NCBI GenBank assembly: GCA_025765615.1
Contig: JAIVFJ010000161.1
Location: 86,953 to 150,952 of the forward strand
Direction of reading: 5' to 3'
Length of the DNA stretch: 64,000 nucleotides
From: Zopfochytrium polystomum
Lineage: Eukaryota > Chytridiomycota > Chytridiomycetes > Chytridiales > Chytridiaceae
Shown here: piece by piece, positions 22,543 through 31,927 of the stretch
Position numbering within the stretch: the stretch's first letter is position 1
Layout: the number at the start of each line of letters is the position of its first letter
Program-made: the position numbers and the translations under genes
Notes under the pieces: model-generated
What the model saw: the letters and a program-made list of their open reading frames with translations, nothing else
Database searches by the model: none
Told to the model about the DNA's origin: nothing

Positions 22543-24494
22543 ATGAAAATCGTCCGCGCCATCGCCGCCGCCCTTTGCGTGGGACCGGCGCTCCTCTCCG
22601 CCAAGGTTTTCGCAAACGACGTGAAAGACTTGCAGCAAGCCATCATCCTGGAGGCGGACACCGTCGCTACCTCGACTAGCGACGGATGGGAACGCCCCTA
22701 CGAGGGGCACTCCATCCTCCGACTCGCGCGGCCAAAGCGAGCGTCACTCCGCCGCAGGCTGGACTATGTGCTGGTCGACAGCCTGGGACTGGATGTGATG
22801 GCGATGACGGAGAAGGACGTTTACGTGAGTTTTCCTCGAAGAGCAAACGTTTCGGAGAGTGGGTCGAAGTGTTGGGGACTGACCCACTTACCCCTCTGTG
22901 GAAAAGGTGCACCTCACTCCTTTGAACCGTGCCCCGTTCGAGGCTGCGATGGCCGTGTCGCATCTGTTCCAGGACGAGGACTCTATCCAGGTCGTGACGC
23001 CTGATGTCCAGGCCGTTCTCGACAAGGAAATGACCAAATTGATGGAAGCGGAAAGCAAATTCCAGTCCCTGTCGCCGGCAGATAAATTCAAAGCGGACAC
23101 CTGGTTTGCAAACTACCACACGTTTGGTGAGGACCAACGCGGGGCCGCGAAAAAGTGGTCTTGCTGATTTGCGAAAAACAGAGGACATTCGCGCTTGGTA
23201 CAAGGATCTGACTGAAAAGTACCCTGATCTCATCACCTTCATTCCATCTATTGGAAAGACATATGAGGTTGAAGGGATTTGAAACGACCTTTTCTTGTGC
23301 AATTAACTTTGGTTGCAGGGAAATGATATCTTCGCCATCAAAGTTACCTCTGGCAAAGACCGGTTTACTAAGCCTCAGATCTGGTATCACTCAGGTGTGA
23401 ATGGGCTGTACCCTATTTCCGCTCAAATCCGTTAACATTTTGCAAGGCGACCACGCCCGCGAGTGGATTGGGCCGGCGACGGTGCAGTACTTCATTCACC
23501 AATTGGTGACCGGGTACGGAGCCGACAAAACTTCTACATCTATCTTGGATAGAGTGGAATTGATTGTGGTGCCCTTGATGAACGTCGATGGCTACAAGTA
23601 CACGTGGAAGGGCCAGCGACTCTGGAGGAAGAACCGAAAGCCGAACAAGGGAGACTTCTTCGGATCAATTGGAGTGGATCTGAACCGGTTAGTGAGAATC
23701 ACTACTACCAGCATCTGGTACTTATGAGATTCCAGCAACTGGCCTTCGCACTGGGGTGAGGGTGGATCATCCAGCCTTCCCTACAGCGACGTGTACATGG
23801 GCCCGAGCCCGGCCTCGGAAAACGAAGTCCAAGCGCTGATGAAGTTTTTCATGAACGCGAACCACACCAGGCTTGTCGCTGGGATTGATTTCCACGCGTT
23901 CTCACAGCTGATTCTGCGCCCTTACGGTGAGAGTTGTACCTACCCTTTGAACTTGCTCGCAGTCTAACCGTCCACTGGCCCCCAGCTTGGACCATGGATG
24001 ACTCTCCCGACGAGGAGCTCCTGAAAAAAGCCGGAGATGGAATGGCTGCTGTCATTCGCGAGCAGAGTGGTAAAAAGTACATTAGCGAGAAGACTATTGA
24101 GCTGTACAAGGTGCGTTTGACTCGATCGCTGTCTTTTGCGGGGGTGGAGCAGAGACTAACATTGTTTTTCTTTTTAAAAAAATAGGCGACCGGTGCGGCA
24201 TCTGACTGGTTCTACGACGAGGATGTTTTCAAGTGGTTGCCGGACCGTCGTTTGTACGCGTACACCATCGAACTCCGCCCGGCTGCCGACGAAAGTGGGT
24301 TTAACTACTCTTCCTTTCCTTCTTTTTCTTTACTGATGATTGTGTCTATAACCCAATCATCCGTGAAATCAGCTTGGGGCAACGACGGATTCATTTTGCC
24401 TCCGGAGCAAATCGTTCCGACCGGAAAGGAAATCTTTGAAGCCCTCAAGTTCTACACTGATTTTGTTCTGGCCAACCCGATCGTCGTCGCTTAA
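22543..24494 (+). CDS. Secreted zinc carboxypeptidase (peptidase family M14)
   Basis: Nine exons: 22543-22824, 22907-23126, 23182-23267, 23319-23394, 23447-23687, 23736-23926, 23986-24110, 24186-24294, 24373-24494; phases close, 483 aa. A signal peptide (MKIVRAIAAALCVGPALLSA) is followed by a propeptide to about residue 165. The catalytic domain begins at EDIRAWYKDL. Zinc ligands are H224 and E227 in GDHAREWIG and H355 in GIDFHAFSQ. Substrate-binding residues sit in GVDLNRNWPSHWGEG. The general base is E436 in YAYTIELRP. All are present, so the enzyme should remove C-terminal residues from peptides outside the cell or in the vacuole. The pro-form resembles animal carboxypeptidase A/B and fungal Ecm14, but Ecm14 lacks catalytic residues that this protein keeps. 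Confidence 0.93.
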
Positions 24495-25562
24495 AAAAAA
24501 AAAAAAAAAAAAAAAAAGCCAGCAAAAAGTGCGCTTCTCCCTTCCCCCTGCCTGCCTGCACTGCAAACAACCTCTTCTGCTTCCTTATCGTTGAGTAATG
24601 AATGTGTTGACGTTCCACCCCCCACTTTTTTTTTGTTTTTCTTTTTTTTTCTTTTTTTCCGCTTCTCGTCAGACTCTGTTTATGTTTCTTTGTTTCTCTC
24701 TTCTTTGAGCGCGTCTGGACAATGCCGCACTCTTGCGCGTGCGAAGAAGTGAAACAAAGCGTGAAAGAGTGCTGAAGCGATCAAAGAAAACACAGATTGG
24801 AAGGAGCAAACCGAGTCAAAGCAAAAAGGGGCTGGGAACGTTGACCAGGCCGCACTTCCACGCCCCACAAGTCTGCAATGTGCTTGAGCCAAAGCTGGGT
24901 TACAGCCCGTGGAGGAGCAGAGAATGAAAACCAACAGCGAAAATAGAAATGAGGGGGGAGGCTAGATGAGTCGAAGAACCCAAAAACACCCTCGCGCCTT
25001 CAGGGGGGATAGGGTATGGGCAGGGCGAGCAGGGCGGCCGCCCCGACAGCCCAAATAAACTTTCTTGAAGGGGTTACAAAACAGTACTCTACTTGCACAG
25101 AAAGTTATCAAAGTAAGGCTTTTTTTTTTTTTTTTTTTTTTTTTGGATGGATCGTTGGATTGGTGTGTATGTGTGTGTGTGTGTGTGTTTTGTGTTTTTT
25201 AAAAACTTTTTTTAAAATTTTTATTGCAATCCAACGAGCGAGAGCACCAAACGGAAGAAAGAAAAAAAAGAAAAAGGGCCGGCGCGGAAGGGAGAGGTCG
25301 TTGGACGGAAGGGAGGGAGGAAGGAGCGCAGGGGGCACAGAATGTGAGGTTTGGGAAGAAAGGCTTTGGAGCGGACGGGTAAATACTTTGAACAAACCAA
25401 AGAGAAGAGAAAAGAAAAAAGAAAAAAAGTTAAGAGAAAAAAAAAACGAGGTTAGGTAAGGTCCCCCCGCCAGCGAGCGTACAAAAGTGGTGCTGAAACT
25501 GGATGGTGGTTGGGGGAGGCGGGGGGGGATTTTTGTTTGTTTTTTGTTGTTTTCCCCCTCCA
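24495..25562. other. Intergenic region between convergent genes
   Basis: Space between the carboxypeptidase (+) and thiolase (-) 3' ends. It contains A/T homopolymers (24496-24517, 25120-25144), a short GT run near 25170, and possible polyadenylation signals AATAAA at 25054 (+) and its complement near 25220 (-). No gene is supported. Confidence 0.6.
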
Positions 25563-26986
25563 TCACAGCTTGGCGCGCAGCTTTGCGCTCTCGCTCTCCG
25601 GGATGCGCTCGATGATGGTCGCGTTGGCGGTGCCGCCGCCCTCGCAGATGGCCTGCAGGCCGTACCGCCCGCCGCGCCGCTCAAGCTCGTACAGCAGCGT
25701 CGTCATGATCTTGGCGCCCGTGCCGCCGAGCGGGTGGCCGAGGGCCTTATTGTTTTTGTTTTTGTTTTTGTTTTTTTTTTTTGTGGGGGAAGGGGCGCGG
25801 TTTGTTGTTGTTGTGGGTGTTGGGAGGGAAGTGATGAGGGGGGAGGGGAGTTCAGTCAAGTTTGTTGTGGTCAGTCAGAGCGCGATAAAAAGGTGTCAAA
25901 AGGGCGGGGAACGAAGGGAAACGAAAAAAAGGTACCATGGCGCCGCCGTTGACGTTCAACTTGCTCAGGTCCGCGCCGACCTCTTTTGCCCACGCGAGCG
26001 GGACCGAGCCGAACGCCTCGTTGACTTCGTAAATGTCCATGTCCTTGATGGACAGTCCCGCGCGCTTGAGGGCGGTGCGAGTGGCCGGGATCGGGCCGTC
26101 GAGCATCATGACGGGGTCTGTTGTTTTTTATTTTATTTTATTTTGTTTAATTTTTTCAGTCCTGGTTAGCGGGTGGGAGGGGGGTCGCAAAAAAAACGAA
26201 ATGAAATAAAAATATCTAACAACGCACCAGAACCAGCGAGGGCGAGGGTGTGGATCTTTGCGCGGGCGCGCACCGACTTTGGCAGCTTGCGGAGGCCGTT
26301 CTCGTTGACAATGAGGATGGCTGCGGCGCCGTCGCAGATCTGCGACGCCGAGCCGGCGGTCATGACGCCGCCGGGCTTGAGGGTCGGCAGCTTCGCGAGC
26401 GTCTCGACGGTGGTGCCCGCGCGGATGCCCTCGTCGGCGGCGTGCACGACGGCTTCGCCCGTCTTGGGGTCGACGCCCCTGACGGGCACGATCTCGGCCT
26501 TGAACTTGCCCGCGGCGGTCGCGGCGACGGCTTTCGCGTGGCTCGCGGCCGCGAACGCCTCGATCTCGCCGCGCGACACGCCGTACCGCTTCGCGACCAG
26601 CTCGGCGCCTTCGAACTGCGAGAACTGGATGTCCGCGCCGTAGCGCTGCTTGACGCCCTGTGAGTCTTCCGGCCGCCCGTGGCCGCCCTTGAGGCCGTCG
26701 ACAACCGACGCGCCGATGGGCACCTTTGACATGACTTCGACGCCGCACGCGACCACAATGTCCTGCGTGCCGGACATGACGGCCTGCGCGGCAAAGTGGA
26801 CGGCCTGCTGCGAGCTGCCGCACTGTTGTTGAGTGAGTGAGTGTGTGGGTGTGGGTGGGTGCGAGAGAGGATTTAGATCATGCGAGTCACGTGGTGAGGG
26901 TGAACGAGAAAGGAAAGGAAAAGAGAAAAATGTGCATGTGCGCAGACTCAAAAGAGTCGCCTTCTGGTCTGTCTCTCTCCCCTGAA

Positions 26987-27020
<34 letters not shown>

Positions 27021-27634
27021 ACACGCACCTGGCGGTCAACCGTGGTGCCCGGCACGCTCTCGGGCAAGCCAGCGGCGAGCACGGCCATGCGGCCAATGTT
27101 GGACGACTGCGCGCCGACCTGCGACACGCAGCCGCAGATCACGTCGTCGATCAGCGCGGGGTCCATCTGCGTGCGCCGCACGAGCTCCTTGAGCACCTCG
27201 CCCGCCAGGTCCGCCGGCTCCCACTTGCTCAGCCGCCCGTTCTTGCGGCCGCCTGTTAATAAAAAGAGATCAGAGGCCAGAGGTCAGAGGTCAGAGATCA
27301 GAGAGAGAGCGAGAGAGAGAGTTAGAGTTGAGACTGAAAGAATTTAAGAACTGGGCAGGAAGAGAGAGAGAGATCGGGTTTTTTTCCGGTAGGCCGTCCG
27401 GAAGGGAAGGCGGTTGTCGCCCGAACGCGCCAGGGGAGCGACTGACTGGAGACGCGTTGTTTTCTTCCCACCACGCCCCCACGCCCGGCACCATCCCCCT
27501 CGTTCTTCTTCCTCCCTCAATCCTTCCCTCCCTCCCTCTCTCTCTCTCTCTCTCTCTCTACTCTCTCTCTCTCTCTCTCGCTCTCTCTTACCTGCGGTGC
27601 GGACGGCCTCGACAATGTACGCTGTGTAGACCAT
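25563..27634 (-). CDS. Acetyl-CoA C-acetyltransferase / 3-ketoacyl-CoA thiolase, peroxisomal
   Basis: Five exons, 25563-25745, 25936-26117, 26228-26822, 27029-27252, 27592-27634; 408 aa, all phases closing. It condenses or cleaves acyl-CoA units. N-terminus [20 protein letters not shown]; acyl-accepting C90 in [11 protein letters not shown], placed exactly at an exon junction; NEAFGSVP; H352 in [11 protein letters not shown]; and the second Cys C382 in [14 protein letters not shown]. All thiolase signatures are intact. The protein ends in AKL, a peroxisomal targeting signal type 1, so a role in peroxisomal beta-oxidation or acetoacetyl-CoA formation is likely. The introns contain simple repeats: (CA)n near 26990-27016 and a long (CT)n run right behind the first donor. 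Confidence 0.95.
27533..27592 (-). repeat. (CT)n / (GA)n tract in thiolase intron 1
   Basis: About 28 CT units on the plus strand, read as GA on the thiolase sense strand. They begin immediately after the GTAAGA donor of the 43-nt first coding exon. Confidence 0.9.
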
Positions 27635-28620
27635 GAGTTGGGACTGATTTGATTGATTGATTGATTGAGCCGCCGCGGGGATGACGTCTGTGCCTGCGCC
27701 TTTTGGGTGCGAGTGTGAGCGTGAATGAGTGTGTGTGTGTGCGCGTCTTTCAGCCCAGAATAATGCAACGTCAGCGTTTTATACAGAAAAAGAGAGCCTG
27801 TCTCCCTGTCTGTCTGCCTGTCCGCCTGTCTGCGGCGGCGGCTGCTTGCTGATGAACTTTTGATTTCAAAAAAAAAGAAAGGCCGCGAAGCGAAATTCAC
27901 CCGAAAGAATGAATGAGAGAGAGGGAGAGAGAGGGAGAGAGACAGAGAGACAGAGAGAGGGACAGAGACAGATAGAGAGACAGAGCAGCAGAGGGAGACC
28001 ACAAAGAAGCCGGGCGGTTCACAATGAACCATTTTTTCCCTTGTTTTGTGATTTCCAATGGAAAAGTGCGGGGCGGATAAACCAGGCTCGGGACGAATGA
28101 GAGAGAGGGGGGGGGCGGAAATCAACGGGGGATCAGCCGGCACAAAATAAAAGCGAGAGAGTTTGAAAGAAAAGAACGAGAAATTTGAAATGAGAAAAAA
28201 TTCCGAACGTTTGCCGACAAAAAGAGCACGTGCGCCTTTTATCGCTGTCACACGAACTCTTTCTCTCTCTGTCTCTCTCTGTCTCTCTCTCTCTCTCTCT
28301 CTCGCTCTCTTTCTCTGCCACACACTCTCTTTCGCGAAATTCCCAGCTTCCCACCCTCGGCGATCTCCGTGGGCGGTGGGCAACGAGAAAGGAGGCACAC
28401 CCGGATATCAGACTCATCGTGACTGTCTCACTCGAGGCTGTGAGTACGTGCGATCATATGAGCCGCTCCCTCTCGAAGTGACGGGCGAAGGGCAAAGACC
28501 CAATATGTATTTAACATTCATATGTTCCAGTGGCCTCGATGAAAGGAACGAACCCAAGCCTATGCAAATCCTCTTTCCATTTTATTTGTAACAGTAGTTT
28601 GCGAAATCGTTATCACCTTC
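27635..28620. other. Thiolase upstream region, GA- and CT-rich
   Basis: Contains a GA-rich tract at 27909-27985, a CT-rich tract at about 28257-28313 and short GT and CTGT runs. The two purine/pyrimidine tracts are complementary to one another. No gene is supported. Confidence 0.55.
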
Positions 28621-29440
28621 ACAAAATCTTTGATGATTATTTCAGTTAGTAGCTACGAATTAAAAGATTTGTGGAGGACCCTGGCGCTCACAATTGTGAC
28701 CCAGGGCGGTGACAAAGCTGAAATGTTCTGTCAGAACCACTGTGCTGTGGGAACAGTGGTACAAGCCAGAAATAGTGGAATCCTCGAACCAATCTTTGAA
28801 CCACACCAAGAGGAGGACAGTCATGTTTCTCACCAGTCCTTCCTTTGTCACCACCCTGATTGTGACCTGCCTGCTGTGGTGGTGGCGACAACTGGTGGCT
28901 ACTGCCTGACTAAGATTTCAAAATTGATATGGGATTGCAAATGATTGGCTAATGGCTATCATTGCATTAGTCTTATGACAATCGAACTGCAGGTCGTTAT
29001 GGGGTTGGGGGTCCCCTTCTGCCATAACAGAGATTAGCGTTCTTCGCCTTCGTTCTCTGTATTCTGTGGTTTTGTTGTGCCCTTGTACCAGCCTGCAGCC
29101 CTGCAAGTCAAAATGGTTTGGTAGTTCCAGTTGTTGAAGGTGTGGTCCCCAATTATTTCCATCCTCCTACGCCGTAGCCTGGATGAAGGGGATGAGAGCT
29201 GATAGGCGCCAGCCCGACAGGGCCCCCAAGTCACTTTACCATCCCCGCAGGATCGCAGACAGGCGCACAGGACATCTTCACTCTGACACAGACATCAGGA
29301 TTTTGGTGGAGGACTGATTCAGGGCTTGTAGTGACTCAAAGGCTGGAATTTTCTGTATTTTTTGGGGTTGGTGAACCTTGTAACGTGCGGCCGTCTCTGG
29401 AGAAGCGCAGTGAGATTTTAAAAAACATTCTTAAAACATT
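28621..29440. other. AT-richer island, probable decayed repeat DNA
   Basis: Only short frames occur here, with composition like the transposon-bearing islands. I could not assign them to a family. Confidence 0.4.
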
Positions 29441-29512
29441 GGCTGCATAGTGTAGGGGTTATCACATCAGATTCTGATTCTGGGGACCCCGGTTCGATTC
29501 CGGGTGCGGCCT
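29441..29512 (+). tRNA. tRNA-Gln (anticodon CTG)
   Basis: A full cloverleaf can be drawn. The acceptor stem pairs GGCTGCA with TGCGGCC (one G-T pair). The anticodon stem pairs TCAGA with TCTGG around the loop TTCTGAT, so the anticodon is CTG, reading CAG for glutamine. The T arm is CCCGG-TTCGATT-CCGGG. The internal A box (TAGTGTAGGGG) and B box (GGTTCGATTCC) for RNA polymerase III are canonical, and TTTT follows about 12 nt downstream. There is no intron. It lies in an AT-richer island beside transposon remains. Confidence 0.92.
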
Positions 29513-29644
29513 GGAGCCCTGGTTTTGAAGGGTGGTATAATTGTCTCCGAGGATGAGACTCTTAGGTTTACGTTCACCTGGATGAATTTTATCCAATACG
29601 CCAGTTCAATCCCCTCTCCTCACGCAATTCAAATGAAAATATGC

Positions 29645-29895
29645 AGAAGAAGCAGCTCTATCAATGCTTGGTCTTGTTTTTGATAATAGCCATGATACTC
29701 CTTGGCACACTTTCAACCAAACGTTGAAGGAACAAATGGGATATTTTGCTCCATGCGCTTGAAAGTGCTTAAGGGATTCCAGACAGGCGATCCTTTTGCA
29801 CTTTTATCTGCAGGTGTTCCCAGAGATTCTTGATCAGGTTTAAGTTTGGGCTTTGTGCAGGCCAATCAACAGCTTTCAATCCACGCTTCTGAAAT
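29645..29895 (-). pseudogene. Tc1/mariner transposase fragment
   Basis: On the minus strand GLKAVDWPAQSPNLNLIKNL, followed by WEHLQIKV, matches the C-terminal catalytic block of Tc1-type transposases (WPAQSPDLNPIENLW). The catalytic Glu of the DDE triad, in PIEN, is Lys here. The frame stops shortly after and the N-terminal half is absent. It is a dead fragment. The TA-flanked palindrome at 6.15 kb suggests the same superfamily was active in this genome. Confidence 0.85.
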
Positions 29896-30309
29896 CATTG
29901 TCCGACATTCACTGCTTTGTGTGTTGTTTTTCCCCTGTCGTTCAGTCTGGCGAGGCAGTGCTGGTTCTTCTGTTATTTCGCCCTCTCCCGTCGAGACAAT
30001 GGAGGAGAGCCTTCCTTCCAAAAAAAAAAAAAAAAAAAAAATGCTGCAGGCATCATGCAAACGAACCAGACGAGGCTCAAGCGAAGAGGAAGCATAACAG
30101 GATAAACCGTGAGAGAATAGTCCAATGAGAGAAACTACACATTCAGCCACGTATACAACAGGTTGTAGTAATGTATCAAATAATGAGCAATCGCAATGCA
30201 GAAAGTTCACTCAGCGTCCTCAGTTTCCTCAACACCACCTCCCGCTTCTGAACCCCCTCCTCAATCCTCCTCCTAATCTCTATCACCAGTGGCCGCACGC
30301 GGAGCCTCT
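29896..30309. other. Intergenic, no gene seen
   Basis: Contains an A run at about 30020-30041 and otherwise unremarkable sequence. Confidence 0.5.
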
Positions 30310-31729
30310 CTATACAAACTGAGTCGCGGCCGGACACCCCTGCGCCAAGCGCTGCAGAAAGTCCCGTGACTCGACGGGCGAGGACACGGTGAAGAGCGAG
30401 GGCGGGAGGTCGCAGATGAAGTGGCTTGTTTTGGCCTCAGTGGGAGCGCAGAACGGGAGAGGGAGGAGAGGTGGGGCGGTGGCTGTCAGTAGGGAGGCAG
30501 GCGGCGTCGTCAAAGTGGGCAAGGCAGGCGAGGCACTCAGCTGATGTTTCGACATTCCTGTGTGCCGCGACTCGTACAGCGCGTCGAGCGGGCTAAATAT
30601 TCCAATATCGTATCGATTTGAAACCTGTGCCCTGCTGAGGCATTTCCCTTTTGGTACCACACTTTCGAATCCTGTGCACGACGCGAGCGCTTTCTTCTTT
30701 CTTCACTAACGGAGAGAGCCTTCGTGAAATCGTACTACGAAACGTTACCCAGCTGATGCGAAGAACCTGAGTCATTTGATGAGTGAATGACAGCCACGGC
30801 ACTAGCCGCTTCCAGGCGTCACCGACACGCAGCTGTTGCAACATTGTGGCAAGTCCTTTTCCTGCCTTCGTGCAATTGCAGGAGTTGCCCTGCTTATCAT
30901 TGTTGTAAACCAACCTGTTGCGAGAAATGGGAAAAGAACCTTTCATCATCGACTTGCTGGTACCCAGCTGCCATCTCGAGAAGAACAAGCGTTTCGGCGA
31001 CCTCGACGTCGGTGGCGTCTGTCGAATCATGATGTATTGGGACAAGACTATCCTGCTCTTGAGTGAACGGGTACCTTTAAGGACAATGCGGCGGTCATTT
31101 GTATTCATGGCGACAAAAGTTATGCACTGTGTCCGTTAAATGCGAAGTATTGGTTCTTCCACCATGCTTTGACGGCCACTGGTTTCCGAGGAAAACTCGC
31201 GCGCAGGAGCACGCTCTCCAAAGCCTCTTGCCTGCCTCCTTGCCTCTTCAGCCATTCCTCAAACAGACCGGACTCCCACCAGTCGAGGACTCTGATGTGC
31301 GACATGTTCTCGAAGCTGACTGCAGCCCAATCCAAGTCCGGCCCACTGCCTCTCCACCACCGCAGCATGTCGACCCTACACTTGATGGCGGCGCGTTTGA
31401 CAGCATGGGTCGTGTACTTGAGTTCCAATCCACTGTCCTTCCACCACTGCAGCAGATCCAGCCGTCCTTTCGAACTGGCCTTTGTCATTGCCTTCTCCGT
31501 GTGCTGCAGCTCCAGCCCGCTCTCCTTCCACCACTGAAGTACGTCCACCGATTTCGCCCCATCCATGGCGCCATCGTCGATGAGTGTCTTGAATCGATCG
31601 CTTGGAAGGTGAAGGCGCGAGAAGTCGAGGACGTCTCAGGAATTGAAGTATCCAAAATAAATCTTCTTGCGGTAACGGAAGAGCGACATCTCGAGCAAGG
31701 GTTCTGCTTGCGTTTGATGCAGGCGGAAG
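30310..31729 (-). pseudogene. WW-x-SG repeat protein, 3' part, disrupted by a retrotransposon
   Basis: On the minus strand 31120-31640 encodes ankyrin-like repeats with a strong signature: DVLQWWKESGLELQHTEKAM, DLLQWWKDSGLELKYTTHAV, DMLRWWRGSGPDLDW, VLDWWESG. Upstream, VLDFSRLHLPSDRFKTLIDD reads into the first repeat. Further 3' pieces occur in other frames (ATDVEVAETLVLLEMAAGYQ near 30960, and SPLDALYES with a Pro/Ser-rich tail ending at 30310), which probably are separate exons whose junctions I could not fix. A copia element inserted at 31729/37034 separates this part from sequence at 37034-37323. An in-frame TGA near 31645 also precedes the first repeat. The function is unknown. The gene may be active only if the element is tolerated in an intron. 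Confidence 0.6.
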
Positions 31730-31885
31730 TGTTGACTTTTAGACTTTAGACCTTTTTCTCTGCTCCTTTTACTCTCACGTGTTTGCCCATTCTCTTCTTT
31801 CTCTTTTATGCTGATTTCCAAGTCACACACGGTGTGGGAGAATCTTCATCTCATTCTCGTGTGCAGTTCCCTCCAATTCTCAACA
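31730..31885 (+). repeat. 5' LTR of the copia element
   Basis: 156 bp, TG...CA ends, the same as the 3' copy throughout by eye. Confidence 0.95.
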
Positions 31886-31898
31886 GGGTTATGAGCCC
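31886..31898 (+). promoter_or_regulatory. Primer-binding site matching the anticodon arm of initiator tRNA-Met
   Basis: GGGTTATGAGCCC begins at the first base after the LTR. It is the exact complement of GGGCTCATAACCC, the anticodon stem-loop of fungal initiator tRNA-Met as I recall it from yeast. Drosophila copia primes from such an internal tRNA half instead of the tRNA 3' end, so the same mode is likely here. Confidence 0.8.
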
Positions 31899-31927
31899 AA
31901 AGTGCTACTGAATCGCACACGCAAACG

